Source: Drechslerella dactyloides (Eukaryota; Ascomycota; Orbiliomycetes; Orbiliales; Orbiliaceae). From it: DNA of 64,000 bases. The notes beneath the pieces are model-generated. The model did not search any database, was not told the origin of the DNA, and worked only from the letters and a program-made list of their open reading frames with translations. Each line of letters starts with the position of its first letter. The stretch's first letter is position 1. A program made the translations under genes and the position numbers. Shown here one piece after another: positions 46,501 through 58,600 of the stretch. The stretch lies in NCBI GenBank assembly GCA_020064725.1, contig JAGTWJ010000011.1:310001-374000 (forward strand), read 5' to 3'.

Positions 46501-47952
46501 CGGCCTGGCGGACCAGTTTGTCTTCGCTGGGTACTTCCGGGTTCTTCTCGGCCGGTCTGCCGTCGCGCGTAAAGTACGAGGTAGACAGATCTCGCCACGA
46601 GGCGACCAGTGCATTCACCCGCGATAGCGATGAAACTTCTGCTTCCGGCGTCCTTGAGTCTATTGCTGAGGTATCGATGATAAAGTCGGCAGGGTTGAAG
46701 TGCTCGGGGAGATCATATCCGAGAGAGGAGAAGTAGGGTAGCGCATTGGCCTGGGTTCCGCAGTAGACGGGCTGCCCACGACTTAGCAGAATCACCCGGT
46801 CAAAAAGATCCCATATCTCGGATCTAGGCTGGTGGACTTGGGCAGCGTCAGCAATCGAGAAGACAAAGCTGCTGCAGTGCATGCTGTAGGTGGACTCACT
46901 GGTGGTTATTATGGTCCGGCCCTTTTTAGCCAGGTTCTTCAGCGATATCATCAAGTGGTGGGCGGTAGCTGCATCCAGGCCGGTCGTCGGCTCGTCTAGG
47001 TACAAGATGGAAGGGTTCGCCAGAAGCTGGACGCCGATGCTTGTCCTGCGCTTTTCTCCACCCGAGCATCCCTTGTGCTCGTTGTCGCCTATCCTTGTAT
47101 TGGCGCACTCCTTGAGCCCAAGCTCGAGGATAATGCTTTCGACAATCTCGACCCGCTCCTCTCGCGATATGGTAGACGGCAACCTCAGTCGGGCCGCATA
47201 GCTAAGAGTCTCACGGACAGTGAGAGTGGGTATCAGGATGTCCTGTTGGATAACGTAGGCGGATGTGACCTTGTTGCTGGAGTGCACGCCGTTGAAAGTG
47301 ATCGAGCCGGTCTTCGCCATCGCAGTACCAGACATGCGATTTGATATCGCATTGAGCATTGACGTCTGTCGCACCAGTGTTCCTATCAGCCTTTTCGTCC
47401 TTCTCGTTGTCCCCGGCCCACGACGAACATCAACCCCAATGAGATCGCTGGTTTCCAGCGCATCGGTGGAATCAATACCTTTCCAGAGCCGCTTGCGCCG
47501 ATGAGCGCCGTCAGCTGGCCGCTGGGCATATCGGCGTCGATGCCATCGAGAATCTTTGCGATCTTCTTCGGGTCTGGTCGCAACAGCAGAGTTGAGACCA
47601 GGTCGCGCCCGAGGGCGACAGAGAGGCTTAGATTTCGCACATTGACGTCCACTCTGTCAACTGGCCTGAATGAGAGGTCGCGCTCGTACTGCTCTGTGCA
47701 GTGACTAGCCTGCTGTTGCAGTTCGCGGCTTCGCTGGCGTTCGAGCTTTCGAAACGAGCTCGGAGTCAAAGTCGATTTCAGCGGCGCGAGCTTGGCGATC
47801 TCCAATTCGGTGGTCGAGGTATCGTCGTCGTCGTCGTCGTCGTCCTTGCCATTGCCACCGCCGTGGTTCTCGACGACCTGCAGTCTCTCCTTGTCCAGAT
47901 CAACTGCGGCTGAGGTCCGTTCTGCGTTCGCATCGTGATTGCGATCCGTCAT
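43552..47952 (-). CDS. Full-size WHITE-type ABCG transporter, YOL075C-like (1338 aa)
   Basis: Six exons: 47479-47952, 46900-47365, 46119-46836, 45816-46050, 44883-45742 and 43552-44815, all phases consistent. The order is NBD1-TMD1-NBD2-TMD2. NBD1 has Walker A GASGSGKT (split by intron 1), signature CSGGEKRR and Walker B ILYLDEPTTGLD; NBD2 has GPSGSGKS, ISGGEKRR and VLLLDEPTSGLD, and both have the H-loop histidine (HQPR, HQSR). Both ATP sites therefore look competent. Two fused WHITE-type halves match the fungal YOL075C group rather than PDR pumps, which differ in NBD1. An Asp-rich run (about residues 35-42) lies in the N-terminal cytosolic tail. Likely a membrane lipid or drug exporter; substrate unknown. 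Confidence 0.92.
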
Positions 47953-48802
47953 GGTCGTAGCGCAATGGACTGGGCCCGCGGTGGGCTCAAGACTGGACCG
48001 GACAGACCATTAATTATGACAGATGGCGACAGCGCGGACGGGTGTCTCATCTCGAAGAAGACGGGCGCCAGGTTTGGGCGCAAGATACGAAGAAGCTACT
48101 ACCTAGGTACTTTTCCTCGTATTCAACCAACCTATCCGGCTCTCAGGATAAGAGCGCCCGAAGGCTCTCCGCCAGGCATGCAGCTCAGCGACTGCCGGTT
48201 GGGCGCCTTACGGGCGACAGCTCTGTCCGCTAAGCCCATCTCGAACATGGCACGTCAGCCATACGCCAATGGAATGTTGCAGCGGCTGCGAGCACGTTAG
48301 CGAGGGGACGAGGGTCCTTTCGTATTCAGCCGATGAATTTGGAACTTCCAGAATGCCGGCTTACGCCATGTAAGCTGTTCCTCGTAAATAAATTTTATTT
48401 GAGTATGCTTTACCACTTGCGGGACTATATAGAGTATAACTCAGGTGCAAATAACCCATTCGAGCGACGGAATAAGTTGTTTCCGGCCGCAGGTTCTAAT
48501 TTTAATGAATCTGAAGATCTTGCTTGGCCTTGGGTCTTTCCTACATCCTACGCGAAATCAAAGAGCCGTGGCTAATTTTGAAACTGTGGCAATTAACCTG
48601 GTCGCAATTTCCGGCTTTAACGTCGGATCACGGAATACGGAAGAAAATTTGCATCATGAGATCTATAATTCAGTAAGTGGTAACACCTACAGGTGGCGCT
48701 CCTTCATTTACATCCCTCACTCAAAACACCACATTTAACACCCCACTTTAATTTCCCAGCATACCGCAAAATTATTCCAGATCATCCTGAGAGGAACGCG
48801 CA
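47953..48802. other. Intergenic, promoter of the ABCG gene
   Basis: Spacer between the start of the ABCG gene and the 3' end of the amine oxidase gene. Short ORFs here lack support. Confidence 0.5.
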
Positions 48803-51370
48803 TTACTGGCAGCAGGAATGGACGCTCGAAACCTGTCCATTTGCATCAACCTCCGCCTCGACCGCACCGCCTTGATGATGCGCAGTGCCACCCACAGAAA
48901 GCAAGACTGACTTGTTGATCTCCTGGCTGCAAATGCAAGAATTTAGTTAGCAAACGGCACCTTCCTATATCTCATGTTGGACAAACTTACGTCGAGGGTG
49001 GTAGATCCAGTGCCGGATTTCTATCGAAAAAATTCACAGGCTTCATGTGAACTTTAACAGTTTCGACAGGCATCACCGGGCTATACAAACGATAGGAACG
49101 TCAGCACTGCTCCGCGCGCAGAAACGATTGCAGAAGAAGGTTGAACTCACAAGTCTTCGATCCTAGGGATATGATTGATTCCAAACTGGACCCAAACAAC
49201 CACATCGTCGCCTTGTGTTGTATCAAACTTGGTATTTCTCTTGCACCATTCTCGCACACCATGGCCGCCTCTGCTTTGGTTCGTATAGTCTCCACCGGCG
49301 AATAACTCGTAGTCATGGTACTTGGTCACATAAATCGCCTTATCCGCAAACTCTGCCCGCTTATGATGCCAGCTGCCCTCCGACGCCATCAACTTCTGGA
49401 AAGGAGGCGCCTGGATTTTGTAGCCCACCGGTTTGTTGTTGACGGGGTTAATATGCTTGGGGTTCTGGATCTTGAAAACTCGGTTGTTTTCCGGCGACTC
49501 GAGTAGCCCAGTTTCGGTGTCAACAGCAGTCTCCTGCACAAAGTACCCGATTCCGAACGGGTTTGCACCGTCTTTAGGGTCCATGGGCTTCGCTTCTTCG
49601 TAAATCACTTTGTTACCAAAGCCATCGATGGCTGGGTCGATTCTCAATGAGAAAATATGCTGGTGATGTTGAGCGAGAACACCAGGGTGGACGATGGTGC
49701 CAAAGTTAGGACAATCCTTGATGCTTTGGTCGATCGGGGCAGTCGATAAGATGCCGGTGGCCTTGACTTCATATGTGAGTTCGCCCGCAGTATTGAATAC
49801 GAAGGCGAAGATATACTCGTAATTCGCGACTGTGATGATACTCTGCAGGACGAGCTCCCTCATTCGAGAGATCACGGCGTTGCCAGTGCGATAGTTGGTA
49901 TGTTTGAACTGAATACCAGCGTCCTGCTCGTGGACACAGATGCAGTTCTGCATCATCATTGGTTCACCCTTGTCATCGGCAACGGGAAAACTAAGATAGG
50001 CAATTGTCCCCAAGCAGTCGCAACCGAGCTTCAGGTTGTTCGCCATGACGCTGGATAGCGTGTGTTACCACGGTTAGCAAGCAATGCCTCCGGTTACACA
50101 TGCACCGACCCAAAATCGGAGAACCTGGTACATACCCTGCTCCGGCATCGCCAAGATCGAACGCCTGCTTTCTGTGATACGGTTTTCTTGGATCGCCGTA
50201 CGGAACCGCCATATCGGACAACGACAACCTGTAGAAGAGATCTCGACCATCGTACGTGACATTGTAGAGCACCATCCCTTCGCGATGGTTGAACCCAACT
50301 CTGAGTTTCCACTTCTGCCACTCGAGCTCCTCGCCGCTCTTGGAGAACCGGAAGGAGACACCTTCGGGCTGAATGACATTGAGCGGCTTCAGATCCGTCC
50401 TCAGTTCTTGGTCCTCAGGCATGTAATCGTTGAGGGTCGGGAGGGTGTAGGGCTTCGGGTCTTCCAGCTTGTCGTCGACGCCCAAGGGAAGCCTATCGAT
50501 CCTCACGACCTTCATTGTAGCGACATCCACAACCGGCGAAATTGGAATTGGCGAGGCATAGTGATTGCTATCGGGCTTATCTTTGGGCCGGGTGTAGAGG
50601 TAGCATTGCCACTGCTTTCGCTCGTCATCAACACCATCAGATCCTGCGATGGATATCTTCGAGTGAGCCGCATTCCTGGATAGCTAGCGGGAGAAAACCA
50701 ATCACATACCGTATATCCATGGGTCAGATCTAAGCCGCAGCGATCGAGCTTATGTCAGCACCGATATATATAGAAGTGTAGGACCAAGCCGGCTCATTGT
50801 ACAGAAAGATTTAGGCTTACAGGACGACTGTGCCCTCCGGTAGCTTCAGCTTTTCTATCTCGGCCTTGACACCCTCATCCTCGAGACAAGTGCGCTCGAC
50901 CTCCAATATCTCCTCCCCATCGGCACACGAATGGAAGCCATCGAGCTTATTCTGGAATTCGATTGTCTCGCTGGCCAGGTTGATGACGCATTCAAAAAGG
51001 TCGGGCTGATCGAACATACACAAACAGTTAGCTCGAGCTCTCATATATGAAAGTGGGGAAAGTCTGGAAACCCTTTGGGGAGGTATTCGCATACGGTTCT
51101 CCTGTAGTAGAACACCACGAAGGCTTTTCTCTCGATATTGGGCCTCGAACTCTCAGGCTCATGCAGCCAACTCTTCATCACCGCCTTCTCCGGCTCCCGC
51201 AGCGTGATGCATTTGAACTGCAGGTCGAATTCTGGGTGTTCTTTCCGTAACAGGGTGGCGGCTTGCCTGATTTCCTGCTCGGTAAGCGGGGAGAACGGGT
51301 GGAGGACCCGTTCCGCCTTCACGTTGAAGATCCGCTCTACCTTTGCGGGAAGGGTGACGGAGCCCGGCAT
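48803..51370 (-). CDS. Copper amine oxidase, peroxisomal type (700 aa)
   Basis: Seven exons (51095-51370, 50821-51005, 50710-50729, 50136-50643, 49151-50050, 48991-49080, 48803-48926) total 701 codons. The enzyme oxidises primary amines to aldehydes with release of ammonia and H2O2. The key residues are visible: catalytic Asp in AFDLGDAGAG, the TPQ-forming Tyr in TVANYEYIFAF, copper ligands in HQHIFSLRID and in GINHIPRIED. The SNHYASPIPISPVVD block is typical of the yeast/filamentous peroxisomal enzymes. The C-terminus ends SCCQ, not a classical SKL-like signal, so peroxisomal location is not certain. Exon 3 is only 20 bp. It could serve use of amines as a nitrogen source. Confidence 0.93.
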
Positions 51371-53579
51371 GGCGCTGTTGCAGATGCAGGCAGGTATACG
51401 GAAGCTGTAAACGAGAGAGAGTACGGGTAACTGCGCTTTGGCAGATGGGAACGCGATCGATAGAGCTATAGAGCACTGGGGGCAGTACCGTAGTCGAGGT
51501 CGAGGGAGCAGGCGCTACATATACACGCTACACTTCTTCGACCGTTGGATGTTTCGAATGGACCACCTATATATATCACGCGAAAGAGAAGCTTTTCGAC
51601 TCGGCGGCCCGCGTGAGACTCCGGCCTCAGACTGGAAGGTCGCGAGATATCCAGATGTGCGAATCGCGAGAGATAGCGATGGCCCGACGCCGCACCTGCC
51701 ACTTGCCACTGCGAGCGCCTCTCGTTTCTCGCCTCGCCTATCTACATCTGTCGGGACGGCGGAGGTCCTTCCCATTCGGCTGGACTTTCCCGAGCGAGCT
51801 AGGATCAGGCACAAGGTTGGCGGTCGTGGCATGCACGGTGACAAGGCGCTGCCAGCGGATGTCCAGTCCGGCTCCTGCACCTGGAGCATCCGTGACTTGT
51901 GCGGCACCTTCGCTCGACCCGCGGTGGGGTTCTTTTTGACGTCCAGCTGCTCTCGCATGCTCCCGAAGTGGGGCCGGGCTGTCATTGGGCGCTCTGGTCA
52001 GACCATTGATGCATTACGGCGGTCGTACTCCAAGTACAGCTCCCGTGGCCGCGAGCATCGCGACAGCTCGCGGACAGACATCCCCGACGTCACTTGCACT
52101 TTCATCTCCTCTTCTGTGACTGCCGTTGCGTCGACCGTAAGGTTCACTGATGCCATGCGGGTCCATTCGATTCACCGTACATGCGCACATGCATACATAC
52201 GTACATAAGTCAGTACCTATATATGGGCCGGTGAAGTGTGTGCCTACATACCTCATATCTGAAGAACATACGGGCCAAGGGGAGAGAGGTGGGTTCACGT
52301 TTCCTGCGGCGACAAGAACATAAACTGCCTCCCCTGGTGTCACCCGCCAGTCCGGGTTTCGGCCAAGCGCTGGCCACCTGGGAAGTAGTATTTAGATCGT
52401 GGATCCGCTGTGTTCTGCTGGGGGACGCAACGTTGTACATACATACAGAGCATGTTGTACAGGTGCGCACAGCTGGAATACACGCGACATGCATCGAGTT
52501 ATACACGCAGAAAGCCCGTGCACGATGGTGGCGTCAGGCCCTCGACGTGCATCCTAGTCACTCGGGCAATGTAAGTAAGCATGTATATATGTACTTGATT
52601 GATACAAGCAATAAACGATATGTAGGGAGGTATATGAGTAAGTACTCAAGATGAGTATAAGTATACTATGTGCACACCATATTCCAAGATAAGAAGAGTT
52701 ACAGGGGCAAAAGACACCGACTTGACCAAGTAGTAGTGACATGTAGTTAAAAACACTAAAAAAAGCTTTTCGCTCCTGTCCATGCAGTTGTCATGTATGC
52801 AGCCCAAGAACATGTGTTTTAATGCGACTCGATATGCTGGAACGGTCTCGCTATCCAATTCAGGTCATCGTCGAGAGGGGAAGAAAGGGAAAACGAAATA
52901 GAAAGGAAAGAACAGTGTTCCCTTGCACGCTGCCAACAAAAAACGAGACGGGGAGTTCGTCGAATCGCAAGATAGAAAGGCCCTCTTCGGTTTAGATTAG
53001 TTATGGGAAATCTCGGTCCCCTCCCCAACGGATTTTCTCGTTCGATTTTTTTTCTTTTGTTCTTTCCTCCGATGCTCCAAACCACTAACTCCAGTTTTTT
53101 GATCGAAAGGATGTTAAACAGCGACAGTGTTAGGCAGGCGAACGCAGTAAGCATGGATCATTGCAGGTCCGACCAACCGGCTGCAGTCAAATTCGTAAAG
53201 CATAAACATCCAAATCAACAGGAACAAGGGAACAAGAGAAATGGCTAGATGCAAACAAGGAAAAAATAAAAGTTTGTTGCAATCGAGGGCATCGTTACGC
53301 ATGGCGGGGCGCGATATGGGTGGCAACCAAGTACAAGATATCAAACAACAGTCTCACGCAAACGCCTTCTCTGCTCCGCCTTCTGATTTGATGCTGGAAA
53401 ACGAGAACCAAGATGAAGACTAAAAAGGAATACCGCACAAACAATGTTACATTCGGAATCGAAGACGCACTGTTGTTCGCACTGTCGGCCCTCGCTGAAC
53501 GGCTTCTGGGATACCAAAGAAAGAGGGCCTCGAATTCCGTCCGATGCTCAGTTTCGTCCAAGAAACCTTTCACGGGTGC
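51371..53579. other. Intergenic, amine oxidase promoter; no gene seen
   Basis: 2.2 kb. A TATATATATC element at about 51568-51577 lies upstream of the amine oxidase. ACAT/CATA-rich tracts occur near 52186-52204 and 52433-52445. A 256-codon plus-strand open frame at 51438-52208 has no protein-like pattern and was rejected. Confidence 0.5.
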
Positions 53580-55605
53580 TCAGGAGAGCAGGAAGTCATA
53601 TCCAAAACCTTGGATGATCCGTTCCCAATCCCAACTCGTTTCATCCTCCGCATCCATAAGCTCCCAGATCTTATTGACAACCTTTTGAGCATGGATGGCA
53701 TTCTGCAAGCCAGCTTCCCTCATTTTGTCCAAGGTCTTGGTGATCTCGGGCCGTTGCTCCACATCGAATGCGGCGCAACCGAGGAGAAACACAGGCATCA
53801 AGAGCATGCTGTAGCTGCTCTCTTCCAATGGCAAGGCAGAAAGACACCTTAGGCCTTCGTCAACGGCATTGCGGATCTTAGGATCCGGAACTGAGCGCTG
53901 CACCGTGCGGAAGAGATATATCCAGGTAACTTGCTGGTACAACACAGCATAGTAGTACTTGCAAGAATCTTGACCATTCTGCACCGCTGGCTTCCAAGAT
54001 CGGACTTGCTCGTCTATTCCAACAGCTTGACCGAGCATAAGCTCGTCAATGGTGGGATATATACTCTCGGCCTTCCGTTTCCGGATGTGGACTCGAAGAC
54101 TCGTGATGCGGGAAATATTAACGAAAAGTTCGTGCAAAATTCCGATCAATGTAGTGGCCACAATGCCATCCTCAGGGTCACCCTCGAGCGGAGCATGCGA
54201 GTTGACGGAAGCATTGGACTTGGGCGGCATAAATGGCGGGGCAAGTGCGAATGCGTTAAGATCGAGGCTTGGCCTTCTGCCCATGCTTGTAACGCCGTCT
54301 AGAATAAGATGGTACCGGAAGAACTCGATGAAGAATTTGGCGAACTCGAGCTCGTGCGGTTCTGTGTCCTTCGCCCGAGCTCTCTCATTCATTTTCTGTG
54401 CTACCGAGTTAAGGGCACTCATATGGTGGCTGTGGGCTCCGGTGTTGTCCCCTTCGCAGATGGCTTCGAGACAGAGGACGATGGTAGTAGCAACAGTGGA
54501 GTCATCGATGACTGAGCCTTCTTGGTGGGTTAAACTGTTGATGCCTTGCTTCAAGATCTTGATCGCCACGTCCTTGTGATGGTATTGAGCATTCCTCACC
54601 GAGGGATCGGTTCTAGCCAAGTGCGAGGCAGCCAAGCACAGCATAGAATGCATGAGGCCGCTGTTGTCGATGGCGAGAGGGAGAAGGAGTTCTTTGAACG
54701 GGTTCTTCTCATCTCCAAACTTTGATAAAACCGAGCTCACGGTCACGACAAAGTGGTTGAGTAGTTTGCGATCAAGGTGGGACTCGACACCTTCTATGAG
54801 GGCAGGTAGACTTGGTCGGAAAGATGGTAGTCGATGATTCGAATCTGGTTCCAGGCTCGAACAAAACGATTAGATGCGAACCGATAGGTTAAACTGAACC
54901 CGGGTGGTGGGAGACAAACCTCTGCCATGACCGGGCTTCCAATACATCTTTGGACTGTAGCCCTCACATACGATGCCATTCTTACCACAGTTATTACCTG
55001 CACAGCTTTGTAAGTTCCAAAGCCAATGATTGCGAGCCATGGTTCGAATCCAACTTCAAGGAGTACTTACAGTCGGGCTTTCCCTCGTCGCACTTCTTCT
55101 TTCGTTTCCTGCAAGTCAAACATCCTGTTTTGGATCTACCTTTGGTAGCCTTCGTCTTGCTTTCAGGAGGGTTGGGAGGATTCTTTCTTGGTCGCCCACG
55201 AGGTCGTTTTATCGGCACCTGGGCTGCGGACGCGGACGACGAATTTTCCTCCGACTTGACCTCTACCTTAGGTTCCACACTTAGTTCAGCCTTCAGTTCA
55301 TTCTGAGGAGGAGACGATTCTGTGTCGGCAGAGTCGCCGTTCTCTTCAGCATCATCACTCGGGGTAAATAGGCCTGGGGTGGACGGTTCCTCTTTCACCG
55401 AGCTTGAGCTCGACGCCGCATAGTGAGAGGCGGAATACGTAGAGAATGGCAAGTTTACGCTCAGAGATGAGGTTGGTGAGACGGAGAATGTAGTAGTGGC
55501 GGATGACGGAGTCACGGACTCGGCGGAGAAATCGCCATTAGATGAACACGTCGTCGAACAGATGGACAATCTCAAACCCCGTGGTTTGGTTGACCTTGGT
55601 GACAT
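53580..55605 (-). CDS. Zn2Cys6 transcription factor with AT-hook (625 aa)
   Basis: Exons 55071-55605, 54920-54997 and 53580-54844 join in phase. The N-terminal 130 residues are Ser/Pro-rich. An AT-hook (KRPRGRPRKNPP, about 130-142) lies just before the Zn2Cys6 finger (about 158-190: CLTCRKRKKKCDEGKPDC, then NC-x6-C after intron 1). The C-terminal 420 residues form the Fungal_trans_2-type regulatory domain. The protein should bind DNA in the nucleus, with the AT-hook adding minor-groove contacts. It sits next to the amine oxidase and ABCG genes on the same strand, but no target is shown by the sequence. Confidence 0.92.
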
Positions 55606-58600
55606 GGCTATAATCCCGCAGGATGTTCTCTTATTTCCCTGATATCAAGATCCAGCCCGTCAATAACGATGCATGAAGGGTAACAGCTGGCGGCGGGTAG
55701 GACCAGTGGCAGAGCCAGAAGGTTTCCTCGAAGCAAGCAGCTTGAAATGGGGCAGAGTGCTGCGAATGGGAGGGCCGGGAAGCTGAACAACCGAGCCCAG
55801 ATATCAAAAGGCTTGATACCACACGGCAAAGGCAGACACAGGCCGGGAGTGGGTATGGATGGGTGATTTAAAAGACGGGACAGTATTGTTTCTGGAGCAT
55901 TATCCTCGGACGAGTTAGAGCATTGTTCAGGGTCCTCAACAGCGCTAACAATGCTTCTAAATTCTACGGATGAGAGAAAGACGGGTGCATGCTAGCAAGG
56001 AAATATTGCATATACTCACGGCGGCGGGCCTAGATAGAACTGTCGTATGAAGAGATGATCTGATATGGCGATAGTCGGCCGGATGGCTTCTCAAGTTTCC
56101 GAAGGTGTGTGTGTGGTCTTGTTGTGTTGTGCCTGGGCAGGCGGGCGGGTATGATGGGATGGAAAAGGCTGTTGAAAAGTCGCTTTCAAGCTTGCAGGCT
56201 CGAAAGGCCAAGGCGGCAATCCGGTTGGTGATTTTCTTATATGAATTGAATGACCTCTGTTAAGAGGCACCTTGGCTAGTGCCGATTGTGCGTCTGCAAT
56301 TGAAGCCGCGAATCCTTGGTGCTGTCGTCTTCCTGCATAACGGATGTGCGCTTGCCGGCCGGCTCGAGTGCTGCTGATAGTTCTGATCTTTGTCCAGCGA
56401 GGAAAGCAAAACAGGGAAAAAAAAAGAAAATTTTATATCACCGCGACCCGCTGACGAGAAAGATGCACCAAAAAGTCTGGAAGAGATGAAGAAGACGACG
56501 ACGCCGACAAAGAGACTCAAGCCGACTCAGGAAAAAGAAAAGCCAATCGGAGACGAAGACGACGGAGCGGTAGAAGCAGACCAACGCCCAAGAGGCAACC
56601 GAATTGATTCGCGGAAATCGCAGAGTGAGCAGAAGAGTTTTCGACCACTGGGATGTAACATTCACGCAGCCTGGGTATGCGGGTTAAAAGGGAAGCGAAC
56701 AAGGGCAAAGATGCTGGTGCACAGCGGGGAGGCTGATAGATCGTCGGAGGGTGGGTGGTGATGTCTGCGTCCGCGGCTTGGAAAGGGAGAGAATCGGCGA
56801 TAGACGGCTGTTGTGGGGTTTGGGGAGAGGAGATCGTCACAACGTGGTGGGCGACGAGAGGGACATGGCAATAAGCGTCTAGCAAAGGAAGGGGAACGAA
56901 GAAGGGAAGGAAGGGAAGCGCAGCTCGTTGACCGAGCTGGTAGCACAGCCAGTGCCTAGATCGGTGCTTAAGTAGTTCCTCAAGCAGTATCCCACCTTGC
57001 CCTTCTTCCAGTGAGGCTGGTTTGGGGGAAGCTGCAGGCTAGCTCGCCCGCCCGTCGTATCTTACAGGTGGTGCTCCCAGCCGGGCCAGGTGGTAGGTCA
57101 ACTGTGGTAATTTAAACGCATTGCTGAAGACGCTGGCCGGCCTGGCGATTGGAACTAGTCCGCTTTTTGTCGTCGTGGAGTCGCAAGCCGGTCTGGAGTT
57201 TCGATCACAAAATATTTTTCTGCTCGGGCTGAGCAGCGAGCTTTTGTTTGCTTCCTACTGGCTGCTCGGGGCCCCTCATGCAAGGACGAACAGCCTGGCA
57301 AACGGCTGGCTGGAGGGATCGAGCAGGGCGTGGCGGGGATATGTGACTTTTCCATTAACTTTGACACGAGAACAAGTTGAATTGTACCTTGTACAAAATT
57401 CATGGTACCCCCCTCCTGTGTTCGTGGCCCTCGAAAACGAGCACCCGTTGTGCCATCGTCTGAGACTGGACTACTGCAGTGCGCTGCGCTGGGATCGACT
57501 ATGAAAGCAGTTAGTGTAGTTGCTCGCCAGCCAGTTGGAGGACGAGCCTCGAAAATCTGCAAGGGGGGATCCCGGTCCGCTTGCTCCCATTCTTTCGTTA
57601 GTTCGGGGAGCGAGAGCTAACGCGGCTGCCCGTCAAGGCCCAGGTCAAGTCCCAAGCCTCGACGTTGCCCGTAAGATAGATCGTCGCGAGCATGAATCTG
57701 AGAGATGTCGCTCTCTCGGTCTCTGGTTGCCGGTTCGCAAGATGCAACAGCTCGCTTGATTTCCTGGGGGGGGGAGGCCTCGTTCCCGCCCTGTCTCCAG
57801 ACGAGAGTGCTGGCAAAGCTAGCGCAGGAGGCACGCTAGCGTTTCGTTCTGTATCTTCAGCACTAGAATGTTGTAATCGAGTCAAGTATCGAGCGCGAAC
57901 GGCTCGCTTTCGGCCTCTAACCAAGCGAAGGAGAAGGAAAGTTCCAGAGCTTATCTTCCTTTTTCAGTACTGAGTAAGTCAGGAAGTACATGCACTTAGT
58001 GTAACTCAATTGCTCCGACCCCGGATTTTCTTTCGCAGCGACCCAAGCGAGCGACCCAATGACAGACTGGCAGTTCAGACTCCTCAAATCCAGGGACAGG
58101 AAACTCAAGCGACCCATTCGGAATCGCCGGCGAGGTTCCATTTGGCTCCTTACTGCAACCAAAGGAAACCGAAGGGAAAAAAAAAAGTAATTCTGCCGCT
58201 TTCCTCTAAGCTGTCAAAGAGCCCGAATGAATATTGCAGAGCACAGACCGACGCTACAAGCTCGCCGCTGGTATGTAAACGTGCGGCGCTCAACCATCAT
58301 TGAGGAGAGCGAATAAGGATACCATGCAAGCTTGCACGTATCCCGGTATTCGCCTGGCAGATCTTGTTGTCCCGGCGCGTCTTTGCGTCATGTCTTCGAG
58401 ACAGCCGAGGGCATGGATAGCTGCAACTTGTAACATGGAGACTGGTGGGAGACGGCAGGATCCAATGCTTCGTGGTCCACTTTCGTGGCCCTATAATAGA
58501 TCTGGATTAACATCAGCGGTTTTTAGCATCCGGGTTAGGCCTCTGAACAAAGCCCCCAAAGACACGCGAGGAACAATCTCATAACTCCCTATGACCGACA

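Noticed and set aside
51438..52208. 256-codon plus-strand ORF upstream of the amine oxidase
   Set aside because: Composition is rich in Arg/Ser/His with no domain pattern, and it starts over the amine oxidase promoter. Best read as a chance ORF in GC-rich DNA.
55041..55051. Perfect tRNA B-box-like sequence GGTTCGAATCC
   Set aside because: Lies inside the first intron of the Zn2Cys6 gene. The flanks do not form T-arm or acceptor stems, and no A-box is placed correctly.
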